Positions 1 to 9,818 are shown, counted from the stretch's first letter. The stretch is DNA of 64,000 bases from Phyllobacterium bourgognense (GCF_003337575.1 NZ_QPJM01000002.1:310001-374000); one strand, 5' to 3'. The notes: generated by a model not told the origin, from the letters alone. Program-made: numbers and translations.

Positions 1-3000
1 TGGTCTTTTCGACACTCTCCGACTTCGCGATCAAGCCGGCAGCGAGCTTCTGCAGGGCTTCCTGACGCTCGTCGAAGGTCGATGCGAGGTTCGATTGCGA
101 CGCGTTGATGAGTTCGGAAGCCTTGTCGAGCATGCTGCCATGTTCTTCGAAGCTTTTCGCGATGGCGGAAATATCCGTCAGCGTCGAGTTCGAAAGTTGC
201 GAGAGCTTTCCGAGATTACCGTCGATGAGGCGTGTCGATGTCTGGAACGACTCAGCGGCTTTCGTTGCGTTTTCGGCAAAAGTCGTCGTCGTGTCGAGCA
301 GACGCCCGTCGATATCGCCGAGGTTCTTGGTCGCCATATCGATCAGCTCGCCGAGCTTCGCATTGGAAGCCGAGAGGCGGTCGATCAGATTGCTGACATC
401 GTCGGTGAGGCCGGCCTTTGCCGCCTGAACGGCAGTAATGGTCTCGGCCGTGCGGCTGGCGATAGCATTGATCAGGGCGGCGTTCTCGACGCGCAGGCGT
501 TCCGTTGCTGCCGTTGTTGCCTCTACCAGCTGCGAGGCCAGTGTACGGCCGTTGTCGGCAAGGCTGTCCACCAGCGGCTGCGCCGTGTTGTCGAGGATAC
601 CGATAATTTCCTGCGAGCGAGCAGCGAGAACCTCGTTGAGCTCGCGCGTGCTTTCCGCAAGCTTCGATGCAGTCGAATCCGTTGCGGCGGAGAAGCGCGC
701 TTCGAGTGCTTCCAGATTGGCGGCTGCTTCACGAGCCCGCTCACCGAGACGTTTTTCGGTTTCCGCCAGGCTTTCATTCATGCGCAGGCTGAATGCCTCG
801 CCATGGCCGTCAAGTGCTTCGCCGGCCTTCTGTGCCTCGCCGGTAAGCGAAGAGGCGGCTTCGGAGATCTTGTCACGCAGGCTGCGTGCGACAACGGTTG
901 CACTCTGTTCAAGCGACTTGCGTACATTGTCGACGCCCATCTCCAGAGCTTTTTGCATGGTCGTCGTGCGCTCGTCGATGGTTCCACCATGGTTGTCAAA
1001 TGCCTTGGCCAATACTTCCGCGCTGTCCTGCAGGATAGCTTGAAGGGCTACGGTACGGTCGCTGATGGCGCTCGCTTGATTGTCCAATGTCTTGCCGATG
1101 GCGGCGTTGCCTTGTTCCATGGCGGTGCGGATGCCAGCGATGCGGTCATCGAGCAGTCCGGCATGTTCGTTCAACGTGTCGCCGATACGGCTATCGCTGT
1201 CCGCAAGCGCTACACGGATTGCGGCAGCCCGTTCTTCAAGGGCGCCGATATGCGACGCCAGTGTATCACCGAACTGGTTGTTGCCATTGTCGAGCGCGGC
1301 GCGAATACTTGCGGCACGTTCCTCGATGTCATTGGCATGCCTGCTAAGTGTGTTGGCAATCTGACTATTGCTGTTATCCAGCACAGAGCGGATACCCGAC
1401 GTGCGCTCTTCGATATCGTTTGCGTGCTGGGCAAGCGTCTCGCCGATACGTGCATGGGTATTTTCGAGCGCCGACTGGATGCCGGCGGTGCGTTCGTCGA
1501 GCGAGCTCGCATGCGAGGCGAGGGTCTGGCCGATCCGCTGATCGCTGTTGCTCAGCGCCTGCTCGATTCCGGCGGTACGATCCTCGATAGCACTTGCATG
1601 GGACGCCAGCACATCGCTGATCCGTGCATCGCTGCTGGTGAGTGCCGATTCAATGCGGTTCGTTCTGTCATCGACCGAGTCGATGAAACCACCCAGCGTT
1701 TCATCGATGCGCGTGCCGCTTGCGAGCAATGTCGACTGGATTTCGGCGTTGCGGGAGTCGATAGCCTGGGTATGCGCCGCCAATGTCTCGGACAATTTGC
1801 CGTCGCTGCTCGACAGGGCCAGCTGGATTTCCTGGTTGCGCTCGTCGAGGCTCTTGGCATGGTGATCAAGAGTCTGCGCAATTTTGGCGTGCGTGTCGAC
1901 AAATGCCGCGCGCATGCCGGATGTCCGGTCTTCGAAGATCTTGGCGTGAGCGTCCAGCGTCTGGCCGATCCGGGAATCATTGGCCTGAATAGCGGCTTCG
2001 ATGGCTGAACTGCGCAGATCGATGGTGCGCGCATGCTCGTCCAGCGTTTCGCGGATCTTCGCATCGGTATCGGAGAATGCAGCGTGCATGCCCGATGTAC
2101 GGTCTTCGATTGCCTTGGCGTGCTGCTCAAGCGTTGCGCCGATGCGTGCGTCATTGTCATCGAGCGCAGCGCGCAGACCCGAGGCCTGACTTTCGAGAGA
2201 TGAGCCATGGCTCCCGATAATCTGGCCAATGGCTGCAGTGCTGCTTTCGAGAACGGTCTTGAGGTTCGACGTATGACCGCCGATCTGGCCGGCCTGTTCG
2301 CGAATGATGTCGGCCGCACGGTCGGTTTCAGCAGACAGCGTTGCGGCAAGTGCCTCGCGGCTTTCGACCAGTTTATCGGCAAAGGCCGCCGCATTGGTGG
2401 AGAGGAGGCTGCCGACCGAGTCGGACAGGCTCGACAGATCATTACCGATCTTTGCCTTGGTTTCGTCAACAATGCCGTCGATCGAAGCGCGGCCATCAGT
2501 GAACGTCTTGGCGATATCGCGGGTGCGCTCGATCAGCTGTTCGTTGATCTGGCGGGCGCGGGCTTCCAGTGCTGAATTGAGGCGTTCGGTGCTGGTATCC
2601 AGCGACTGCGCGCGGGTTTCGAATTCGGCAAGCAGCGAGCGGCCACGTTCGTTGATCGTGGTGTCGAGACCGGCGAGGCGTGTATCGAATTCGCCCACAA
2701 GCGTCTGCGTGGCATTGCCGAGCAGCGACAGCATGCTGTTGGTGCGGCCATCCAGCGTATCGGCAAGTTTCATCGTTACCGCATCGGTTTGTTCGGATAG
2801 GGCAGCAATGCGCATTTCCAGAAGGTTTGCAAAGGCTTCGCCGGAAGTGCTGATCTTGTGTGAAATGTCGTCGGAACGCGAAACGATCGATTCGGAAATC
2901 GTCTGTCCGCTCTGGGTCAGGCGGTCGATGAGCGTTTCACCGGACTGGCTGATCGACATGGTCAGGTTGGTCGAGGCATTGGCGAGATTGTCGCGCAATG

Positions 3001-4009
3001 AATCGCCGGCTTGTGACAGCTCATCCTTCAATTGCTCATGCGCACTCGAAATCGACGCGCGGACACGTTCGGCATGGCCGATCACCGATTCACGCTCGCC
3101 GCCGAGGCGATCGACGAGTGTGCGGATGCGATATTCATTGTCCGTATAGACACGTTCGAGCTGGTTGACTTCGGTCTGCACGAGCGTTTCGAGTTCAACG
3201 GCACGGGCGAGGGTACGTTCGACACCTTCACTCATGGCTGCGACTTCGCGGCGCACGGCCTGACCAAGCGAGGCTACGCGGTCCGACGACATCATTTCGG
3301 GTTCTGACAGGCGCATCGCCGCTTCAGCCATCGAGCGGGCCGCATATTGCATTTCCTGGGCGCGCCGGATCATGACTGCGAAGGCCCAGAACAGCATGAT
3401 TGGAACGACAATGGCAACGAGCAGCGCAATTGCGTGCGGTGCCGCGGCAAAATCCGCGAAGGAGCGAATTGACCGGAGCTCGGCGCCGTAAAGCGCGTTG
3501 CCGAGAGCGAGCACGGCGGCCGCCCAGAGAACACTGACGATGACTGTTATCAGGCCGTAGGATTTCGGCGCAGGCACGGTGCTGGCTGTGCGCGACACGG
3601 TCGCCGTCTGCAACAGGTCGTCATTTGCCGGCTTGAAGGTCTGTGCGGGTATGGCTGGAGCTTTTGGTGGCGCTGGCGGTGCGGCGGGGATAGGGTTGGC
3701 AGCCTTGATCTGCGGCTTTGGTGCAGGCAAAGGAATCGGTGGCTCGGCGGAAACAGGCGCTTTGATTTCTGGCGCTTTCACGGGTTCCGGCGTCGCTGGC
3801 GGGTCAAGTTTTTCCGCTGCCAGTTCCTGGGCTGCCTGCGATATCTGCGCTTCCAGATCAGTGAAGGACAAGAGTTCATCATCGATAGGTGACAAATCCA
3901 TATCCATCCCGAGCGTGGACTCATCGAAATCGATTTCGAGAGCCTTTTCAAGGGCTTGTCCGAGTTCGTCGTCAGCCTTCACTGCTTTGCTTTTCGGGGC
4001 TGTGGCCAT
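1..4009 (-). CDS. GPR/RgsE-like giant polar coiled-coil membrane protein (3' end outside window)
   Basis: Reads from the ATG at 4009 off the left edge, giving about 1336 codons without a stop. Residues 1-150 are acidic then Pro/Ala-rich and probably disordered. Two hydrophobic segments follow at about 150-172 and 189-210, separated by a short loop, and everything after is predicted alpha-helical coiled coil. A block of about 14 near-regular 29-residue units lies in the middle. This architecture (disordered N-terminus, two TM helices, very long apolipoprotein-like coiled coil) matches the growth pole ring protein GPR of Agrobacterium and RgsE of Sinorhizobium, and resembles Caulobacter TipN; these organise unipolar growth. 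The family call rests on architecture and on rhizobial context (Hpt and ferredoxin genes next door), so the family is likely but orthology is inferred. The gene is divergent from the Hpt gene across a 304-bp gap. Confidence 0.75.
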   Translation of the reverse strand, partial: MATAPKSKAVKADDELGQALEKALEIDFDESTLGMDMDLSPIDDELLSFTDLEAQISQAAQELAAEKLDPPATPEPVKAPEIKAPVSAEPPIPLPAPKPQIKAANPIPAAPPAPPKAPAIPAQTFKPANDDLLQTATVSRTASTVPAPKSYGLITVIVSVLWAAAVLALGNALYGAELRSIRSFADFAAAPHAIALLVAIVVPIMLFWAFAVMIRRAQEMQYAARSMAEAAMRLSEPEMMSSDRVASLGQAVRREVAAMSEGVERTLARAVELETLVQTEVNQLERVYTDNEYRIRTLVDRLGGERESVIGHAERVRASISSAHEQLKDELSQAGDSLRDNLANASTNLTMSISQSGETLIDRLTQSGQTISESIVSRSDDISHKISTSGEAFANLLEMRIAALSEQTDAVTMKLADTLDGRTNSMLSLLGNATQTLVGEFDTRLAGLDTTINERGRSLLAEFETRAQSLDTSTERLNSALEARARQINEQLIERTRDIAKTFTDGRASIDGIVDETKAKIGNDLSSLSDSVGSLLSTNAAAFADKLVESREALAATLSAETDRAADIIREQAGQIGGHTSNLKTVLESSTAAIGQIIGSHGSSLESQASGLRAALDDNDARIGATLEQHAKAIEDRTSGMHAAFSDTDAKIRETLDEHARTIDLRSSAIEAAIQANDSRIGQTLDAHAKIFEDRTSGMRAAFVDTHAKIAQTLDHHAKSLDERNQEIQLALSSSDGKLSETLAAHTQAIDSRNAEIQSTLLASGTRIDETLGGFIDSVDDRTNRIESALTSSDARISDVLASHASAIEDRTAGIEQALSNSDQRIGQTLASHASSLDERTAGIQSALENTHARIGETLAQHANDIEERTSGIRSVLDNSNSQIANTLSRHANDIEERAASIRAALDNGNNQFGDTLASHIGALEERAAAIRVALADSDSRIGDTLNEHAGLLDDRIAGIRTAMEQGNAAIGKTLDNQASAISDRTVALQAILQDSAEVLAKAFDNHGGTIDERTTTMQKALEMGVDNVRKSLEQSATVVARSLRDKISEAASSLTGEAQKAGEALDGHGEAFSLRMNESLAETEKRLGERAREAAANLEALEARFSAATDSTASKLAESTRELNEVLAARSQEIIGILDNTAQPLVDSLADNGRTLASQLVEATTAATERLRVENAALINAIASRTAETITAVQAAKAGLTDDVSNLIDRLSASNAKLGELIDMATKNLGDIDGRLLDTTTTFAENATKAAESFQTSTRLIDGNLGKLSQLSNSTLTDISAIAKSFEEHGSMLDKASELINASQSNLASTFDERQEALQKLAAGLIAKSESVEKT
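1027..2250 (-). repeat. 87-bp (29-residue) tandem repeats inside the giant coiled-coil gene
   Basis: About 14 consecutive units of 29 residues, with pattern R-I-G-x-T-L-x-x-H-A-x-x-I/L-E/D-E/D-R-T-x-x-I-x-x-A-L. The spacing of the TL codons is exactly 87 bases where measured (about 1433 to 1520). Units are diverged at DNA level but the period is kept. A 29-residue period is four heptads plus one residue, so it suits a long rod with slow supercoil drift. Confidence 0.8.
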
Positions 4010-4313
4010 GTTTTCCTCACAAATATTGGGCAGTGACCACATGTGAAGCCCCCGCACCATACTCTTTACGCCGCTACTGTATCGTACTGGCACATGGATT
4101 GGAAAGAAACAATGGATTCGGGAAATGCTTAAAAGTTTAAACACAAGGTTAATTTTTTGAGGTCGCAGGAAATTTCACTTGGAAGTCAAAATTTACCTTT
4201 TGTTCACCATAACCGGCCATTTCCCAGCAGCGCTTGCCACGTTTTAACCTTGAATCAGAGGCATTTGAGTAAACTTGTTAGTTCAATTGTAAAGCGTTCA
4301 GGGAGAGTACCCA
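4010..4313. promoter_or_regulatory. Divergent promoter region, giant protein / Hpt gene
   Basis: A 304-bp AT-rich gap between two divergent genes, so both promoters should lie here. It contains three TTAA tetranucleotides (4129-4132, 4137-4140, 4149-4152) and a TTAACC at about 4236. None has the exact TTAA-N7-TTAA spacing of a CtrA site, so no regulator is assigned. No ORF of note is seen. Confidence 0.35.
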
Positions 4314-4682
4314 ATGGCACAACAAGCATCGATGGCCTTTGCATCGCCGGGAGGCGAAAAGTCGAAGCCATCACGCAAGCGGCCAATCGATCTCGTCCAT
4401 TTGACACGCGAGACGTTCGGCAACCGGGCCCTCGAAACCGAAATTCTCAACCTGTTTTCCCGCCAGACATGCGGCATCGTCAATCGGCTGGCGCACGCCA
4501 ACCCGGATGAACGGGTTCGTCTCGCCAAATCGCTGAAAGGTTCGGCCCGAGCGGTTGGAGCGTTCCGCGTCGCCGAGATGGCCGAAGCCATCGAGCAGGC
4601 CCCAAGCGATACGAAGAAAATTAACGACATGGGACCCGTCATCGATGATGTCCGCGATTATATAGCCGCGATCACGCGCTAG
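4314..4682 (+). CDS. Hpt-domain-like protein with the phospho-His position replaced by Lys
   Basis: 122 aa; the ATG follows a GGGAGAG Shine-Dalgarno at about 4301. After a short basic N-terminal tail, the body is a four-helix histidine phosphotransfer fold, with the family core LAKSLKGSARAVGAF around residues 70-84. Hpt proteins normally read A-H-x-L-K-G-S-A here. In this protein the His codon position is AAA (Lys72), so it should not accept a phosphoryl group. Its position, divergent from the giant polar protein and ahead of the ferredoxin gene, is as I recall it in other rhizobia. It may act as a scaffold or as a decoy partner of a response regulator; no function is established. Confidence 0.7.
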   Translation: MAQQASMAFASPGGEKSKPSRKRPIDLVHLTRETFGNRALETEILNLFSRQTCGIVNRLAHANPDERVRLAKSLKGSARAVGAFRVAEMAEAIEQAPSDTKKINDMGPVIDDVRDYIAAITR

Positions 4683-4831
4683 CATCAAAGTCGGTCGAAA
4701 CGCTCAACGCTCGCCATTTCCGGTCGGCCCCGACGCCGCCAAACGATAGCGGCTGCGTCAGGGAGTACAATTGACTTGCCCGCCAAAATCCCTATGTGAG
4801 CGGTAACTTTCCTGCTTTGGGGCGAATTTTC

Positions 4832-5152
4832 ATGGCAAAGATCACTTTTGTCACTCATGACGGCGCGCGTATTGAAACGAACGCGGAAAACGGCTCGACC
4901 GTGATGGAAAATGCCATCCGCAATGCCGTGCCGGGCATCGATGCGGAGTGCGGCGGCGCCTGCGCCTGCGCCACGTGCCATGTCTATGTGGATGAAGAGT
5001 GGACCTCCACGACCGGCGAGCCCGAAGCAATGGAAGAGGACATGCTGGATTTCGCCTATGATGTACGTCCGAACTCGCGTCTGTCCTGCCAGATCCGTGT
5101 TTCCGACGAACTGGACGGTCTCGTCGTACAAGTTCCGGAACGTCAGGCCTAA
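4832..5152 (+). CDS. Adrenodoxin-type [2Fe-2S] ferredoxin
   Basis: 106 aa. Cluster ligands are Cys40, Cys46, Cys49 (C-x5-C-x2-C within CGGACACATC) and Cys86 (x36 spacing), the vertebrate/Adx-type pattern rather than the plant pattern. The protein is soluble and acidic ([11 protein letters not shown]), as expected for a docking surface to a reductase. The start at 4832 gives MAKITFV, the usual N-terminus; an in-frame ATG at 4796 would add 12 residues with no homology. The next gene is a ferredoxin-NADP reductase, so the two plausibly form a small electron-transfer chain for Fe-S assembly or monooxygenases (inference). Confidence 0.9.
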   Translation: MAKITFVTHDGARIETNAENGSTVMENAIRNAVPGIDAECGGACACATCHVYVDEEWTSTTGEPEAMEEDMLDFAYDVRPNSRLSCQIRVSDELDGLVVQVPERQA

Positions 5153-5157
5153 ATTTT

Positions 5158-5312
5158 GTTAGCATTGCTGCTGTGCGTGGCTCGACAAGCTCACCATGAG
5201 GGGAGTTGGTGGCTGCAATGACAATCACCAACGCTGCAGAACTAGGCTCCGCTGCAACCCACGACTTCCCTCATGGTGAGCTTGTCGAACCACGCACAGC
5301 AGCGATGCTAAC
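5158..5312. repeat. Intergenic inverted repeat, family A (copy 1)
   Basis: Two arms of about 45 bp, 5158-5203 and 5268-5312, are near-perfect reverse complements and contain the core GTTCGACAAGCTCACCATGA (here with GGCTCG). The 64-bp spacer is unrelated. The same core recurs at 34400, 41302, 51785, 53221 and, as a half copy, 60170. It lies between the ferredoxin and reductase genes and would form a strong cruciform or RNA hairpin. Confidence 0.85.
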
Positions 5313-5339
5313 CGCAATGGCCCGTATCCATTCTCTTGA

Positions 5340-6470
<1,131 letters not shown>

Positions 6471-6476
6471 CGTCGA

Positions 6477-7094
6477 TCAAGGGCTTTTTGCGAATTCGCG
6501 CTGGAGCCGGAAAACAAGAAGCCGTTCAAAGCGGCTGTCAAAGTTGACAGCTTCGACGCGATCGAACTGGATTTGCGCAAGATCGTGCTGGCGCATCAAT
6601 TTTGTGGTCAGCGCATCGATGTCAGCCTTCATGGCGGTGCAATCGCTGCGCCATGGCAGCGCCTTGATCGCTCTCTCCATATCGCCTGCAGCTGTGCGCG
6701 CGATGACGATGTGACTCTCCTCGTGCCGTTTTATGTCCGCCGACAGCGTATCCCAGATCAGGGCAAGATCCGGTTTCGCTGTGCGGCGCTGGATCCAGCG
6801 CGGCAGGAAAACCTGGGCATGAACGACGACGTTGGCGTCAACAACACGGCAGGTCTTGCCGTTGGAACCGTATTTGATCCTGTTGGTGAAGCGCATCTTG
6901 GTCATGCCGGGATGACGCTGCCCCGTCTTTAGCAAAATAGGGCCGCGGCGGTACAATTCGCGATCGAGATCGGCTGCCGTACGGCCGTTCAGCGCGAAAT
7001 ATTCATACTTGCGCAGGATGGTCGCCGCGTTGGCGGGGAGTATGGTCATCGACAACGCCATACCGAGAAAGGCAGCTCGAGCAAAAATATGCAT
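6477..7094 (-). CDS. DUF922 family putative secreted Zn-protease-like protein
   Basis: 205 aa with a signal peptide (MHIFARAAFLGMALSMTILPANA) and a GGGAAA Shine-Dalgarno just upstream. The N-terminal half of the mature protein has the YFALNGRTAADLDRELYRRGP motif region of DUF922. The C-terminal half carries HEESH, a zincin-type HExxH motif, followed by a helical segment. Members are predicted periplasmic metalloproteases without known substrates. It converges on the reductase gene, 6 bp away. The family call is good; activity is inferred from the motif only. Confidence 0.75.
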   Translation of the reverse strand: MHIFARAAFLGMALSMTILPANAATILRKYEYFALNGRTAADLDRELYRRGPILLKTGQRHPGMTKMRFTNRIKYGSNGKTCRVVDANVVVHAQVFLPRWIQRRTAKPDLALIWDTLSADIKRHEESHIVIARTAAGDMERAIKALPWRSDCTAMKADIDALTTKLMRQHDLAQIQFDRVEAVNFDSRFERLLVFRLQREFAKSP

Positions 7095-7221
7095 CTGTAT
7101 TTCCCTTTTTGGCCAACTCTGCCCGATCCTGAGACTATCGTCAAAAACATTGCGGATGAATTGACGTTGCATGGGTTCTGTTCAAAAACAATGATATGTG
7201 AAGCATGATGGGAGCGCGCCG

Positions 7222-8061
7222 ATGCAAAGAGAATGGAAACTGGCACATGGCCGGTCTCTGACGTTGGGGGACCGCGCATTGATCATGGGTGTGCTTAACG
7301 TCACTCCGGACTCCTTTTCCGACGGCGGTGTGCATTATTCTCTGGATCAGGCTCTGGAGGGCGCACGGCAGATGATCGCCGAAGGCGCGTCGATCATAGA
7401 TGTAGGCGGCGAATCGACCCGGCCCGGCGCCACACGTGTCGAACCGGTCGTCGAGCAGTCGCGCATTTTGCCCGTGATCGAAGCGCTGGTAAAAGAAACC
7501 GATATCATCATCTCTGTAGATACATATCGCGAAGAAACCGCCCGCCTTGCCGTTGCTGCCGGTGCTCATATTGTCAACGATGTCTGGGGTGTGCAGCGCG
7601 AGCCTGCCATTGCCGATCTCGCGGTGGAAACCGGAGCAGGGCTTGTCATCATGCATACTGGCCGTGAGCGGGAACGCGACCCCGATGTCATCCTCGACCA
7701 GTTTGCCTTTCTCAACCGTTCGCTGGAAATTGCCAAGGTGGCCGGTGTTTCACTCGAGCAGATCGTACTTGATCCAGGTTTCGGCTTTGCCAAGGACACG
7801 GCGGAAAACATTGCGCTGATGGATCGCTTTGTGGAACTCGAGGCGTTCGGTTATCCATTTCTTGTCGGTACCTCGCGCAAGCGTTTCCTGCGTGCCACCT
7901 CCGGCGGTGAGCAACAGGAATGGGATATCGCCACGGCCGCATCGTCAGCGATATTGCGCATTGCCGGTGCAGATATTTTCCGGGTGCACAATGTCGCGAT
8001 GAGCCAAAGCGCGCTGGCGCTGGCGGACGCGGTATTGCTGTCACGCAGATCGAGGCAATGA
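7222..8061 (+). CDS. folP: Dihydropteroate synthase
   Basis: 279 aa. Condenses p-aminobenzoate with hydroxymethyl-dihydropterin diphosphate in folate synthesis. Signatures: MGVLNVTPDSFSDGG near the N-terminus, DVGGESTRPG, the GFGFAK loop and GTSRKRFL near the C-terminus. The ATG at 7222 has GGGAG at 7 bp; the in-frame GTG at 7198 lacks a good Shine-Dalgarno. The stop overlaps the folK start by ATGA, so the two are translationally coupled. Most relatives have folB between these two genes; it is absent here. Confidence 0.95.
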   Translation: MQREWKLAHGRSLTLGDRALIMGVLNVTPDSFSDGGVHYSLDQALEGARQMIAEGASIIDVGGESTRPGATRVEPVVEQSRILPVIEALVKETDIIISVDTYREETARLAVAAGAHIVNDVWGVQREPAIADLAVETGAGLVIMHTGRERERDPDVILDQFAFLNRSLEIAKVAGVSLEQIVLDPGFGFAKDTAENIALMDRFVELEAFGYPFLVGTSRKRFLRATSGGEQQEWDIATAASSAILRIAGADIFRVHNVAMSQSALALADAVLLSRRSRQ

Positions 8062-8570
8062 CCGCCTTGAAGCACAAGGCGTGGCTAGGGCTTGGCGGCA
8101 ATATCGGCGATCCGGTGACTTCGATGGCCAAGGCATTGCGGGCGCTGAACGGGCGCAGTGAAACGCGCGTTCTCGGCGTGTCTCCGGTCTACAAGACCCC
8201 GCCATGGGGCAAGACCGATCAGGCATGGTTTCACAATGCCTGCGCCGAAGTCGAGACTTCGCTCGATCCGGAAGCGCTACTCGCCGCTTGCCTCGATGTG
8301 GAAATGCGCTTGAAACGCCAGCGGCTCGAACGCTGGGGACCAAGGATTATCGATATCGATGTGCTGGCTTATGAAGGTCTGGAGGAATTCGAAAGTCCGA
8401 CGCTCATCCTGCCGCACCCGCGTATGACCGAGCGCGCCTTCGTGATGGTGCCACTTGCCGATATCGCACCGGATTTGGTGATCAGCGGCAAGACCGTCGC
8501 GCAATGGGCTGCACTTTGCGACAGAACCGGCGTCGAAACTGCGCGCGATGATTTGGACTGGTGGAAATGA
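8058..8570 (+). CDS. folK: 2-amino-4-hydroxy-6-hydroxymethyldihydropteridine diphosphokinase
   Basis: 170 aa. Pyrophosphorylates hydroxymethyl-dihydropterin, the step before FolP. The N-terminal WLGLGGNIGDP, the signature RWGPRIIDIDVL and the following LPHPRMTERAFVMVPL motif are all present. Starts inside the folP stop (ATGA overlap), so it belongs to one operon with folP. Normal length for the family. Confidence 0.95.
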   Translation: MTALKHKAWLGLGGNIGDPVTSMAKALRALNGRSETRVLGVSPVYKTPPWGKTDQAWFHNACAEVETSLDPEALLAACLDVEMRLKRQRLERWGPRIIDIDVLAYEGLEEFESPTLILPHPRMTERAFVMVPLADIAPDLVISGKTVAQWAALCDRTGVETARDDLDWWK

Positions 8571-8573
8571 ACG

Positions 8574-9110
8574 TTAGTTCTTGGCGATGCTGCCAACAGC
8601 CCTTGCATCAACGCGCTTCAGCGTCATACCTACAACCGGGATCAGCGCCTCTTCGAGCCGCACAGAAATCGTGACATTCATCGTGTTGTCATCGTTGAAT
8701 TTAGCCAGCATGGCGCCGTTCAATTGTTTGCGGCTGATGGCCAGCACAACGCGGTTGCCGGAGACATTACCGCCGGTGATGTCGAGACCCTTCCCGGCCG
8801 AACCATCGAGAAAGCTGCCCTTGTAGCTATTGCCAGCGCGAACGATCGTTGCCTTCATCGGCTGGTTGAAAATGCCGACGCGGCAGCTGCCGTCCAGTGT
8901 CATGCCGGCTTTTTCCGCTGGCGTAGTCCCATCGAGCGTGCAGACGAATTTGGTGCCCTTGTATTTGCCGGCCACGATCTCGCCGGGACCGACCCATTGA
9001 CCTTCCACGGTCTGGAAGAATTCGGTGTCCTTGTCTTTGGCTTGCGCCGGCAACGTCAGAAACGCGCAGGCAAACAGGGACAGGGTAGCGGCTGCTGCGC
9101 TTCTTTTCAT
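8574..9110 (-). CDS. Conserved secreted protein of unknown function
   Basis: 178 aa with a clear signal peptide ending ...LTLPAQA. The mature part is beta-rich (alternating short hydrophobic strands, many Gly/Asn turns) and contains two cysteines (in FVCTLDG and GSCRVG) that could form a periplasmic disulfide. The pattern EGQWVGPGEIVAGKYKGTKF suggests a lipocalin-like or avidin-like barrel, but this is a guess. Start ATG 9110; a TTG at 9116 is possible. It converges on folK with 3 bp between the genes. No function assigned. Confidence 0.7.
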   Translation of the reverse strand: MKRSAAAATLSLFACAFLTLPAQAKDKDTEFFQTVEGQWVGPGEIVAGKYKGTKFVCTLDGTTPAEKAGMTLDGSCRVGIFNQPMKATIVRAGNSYKGSFLDGSAGKGLDITGGNVSGNRVVLAISRKQLNGAMLAKFNDDNTMNVTISVRLEEALIPVVGMTLKRVDARAVGSIAKN

Positions 9111-9216
9111 CGACAAGACTCAACACAAATCATTGGAATGGGGCACTAGGCGATCATCGTCCGGAATGGTTAATGGATGGTTGCCATTCAGTGCTTATTG
9201 GAATGAAAAGGAACCT

Positions 9217-9564
9217 TCAAGGGGAGGGTGGAGCGATATTCTTGCATATCTCATGCATAACCAACGTCAGCAGTTCGTTTGATATCTCGCCAATAATTTC
9301 CGCATCGCGTTTTTCTATGGTTGCGATCTTCGTGGGTCTTATCAGCGATACAATGGGCAGTCCGGTAGCCTCAAGCAATTGAATTGTCTGATCTCCTGGC
9401 CACTTGCGGTTTTCGGCGCTTGTTATCATAACAACCCATAACAAAGCATCATCCTTGCCAATTTCTCCACGCGAAACAACCAGAGCGGGTCGGTGTTGCC
9501 GTGTATTTTTATCGGTATAGGGAAATGGAACCTTTACGACGTGGCCCGCCCTAAAGATCGCCAT
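9217..9564 (-). CDS. PemK/MazF-family toxin
   Basis: 115 aa. Begins MAIFRAGHVVKVPFPYTD and continues with RPALVVS, the conserved strand pattern of MazF-type endoribonucleases, then the IRPTKIATIEK segment typical of the family. It overlaps the antitoxin gene by 14 bp downstream in the same operon. The in-frame upstream extension to 9609 lies inside the antitoxin and lacks homology. Toxin activity is inferred from the family and the partner gene. Confidence 0.8.
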   Translation of the reverse strand: MAIFRAGHVVKVPFPYTDKNTRQHRPALVVSRGEIGKDDALLWVVMITSAENRKWPGDQTIQLLEATGLPIVSLIRPTKIATIEKRDAEIIGEISNELLTLVMHEICKNIAPPSP

Positions 9565-9769
9565 AAGCTCTCCGGTCCGCCTCGGAATTCCATTCCTCAA
9601 AAGTTGCAAAGGGATTGTCGCCCGATGTTTCTGCTGCGCGCTTGACCAGGATGACCTTTTCGCCTTCGATCTTGTATTCGATATGATCGCCTTCGACGAG
9701 ATGCAGGGCTGCTCTCACCGGCTGGGGTATCGTCGTCTGCGCTTTGCTGGTTATTTTGCTCGTTATCAT
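9551..9769 (-). CDS. SpoVT/AbrB-fold (MazE-like) antitoxin
   Basis: 72 aa. The N-terminal half (TSKITSKAQTTIPQPVRAAL, then EGDHIEYKIEG) is a swapped-hairpin AbrB DNA-binding domain; the C-terminal acidic tail (NPFATFEEWNSEADRRAY) is the usual toxin-binding part. First gene of the module. A 19-bp perfect palindrome sits 24 bp upstream of its start and is the likely autoregulatory operator. Confidence 0.85.
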   Translation of the reverse strand: MITSKITSKAQTTIPQPVRAALHLVEGDHIEYKIEGEKVILVKRAAETSGDNPFATFEEWNSEADRRAYGDL

Positions 9770-9792
9770 GCTTCACCTAATAAGAATGGGAA

Positions 9793-9811
9793 TTCCTTAC
9801 AATGTAAGGAA
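9793..9811. promoter_or_regulatory. Palindromic operator of the MazEF-like module
   Basis: TTCCTTACA-A-TGTAAGGAA: two 9-base arms that are perfect inverted repeats around one central base, 24 bp before the antitoxin start. AbrB-fold antitoxins repress their own operon at such sites. Confidence 0.7.
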
Positions 9812-9818
9812 CGATTTG

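Noticed and set aside
95-2008. 637-codon open frame on the plus strand
   Set aside because: It is the complement of the repetitive coiled-coil gene; Cys/Arg/Gly-rich composition without a ribosome site shows it is a shadow of the minus-strand reading.
1027-2250. 87-bp periodic repeats as a CRISPR array
   Set aside because: Units are coding, diverged at DNA level and without conserved repeat/variable spacer structure.
4129-4152. CtrA binding site (TTAA pairs) before the giant gene
   Set aside because: Spacings are 4 and 8 instead of the required 7, so the match is not specific in AT-rich DNA.
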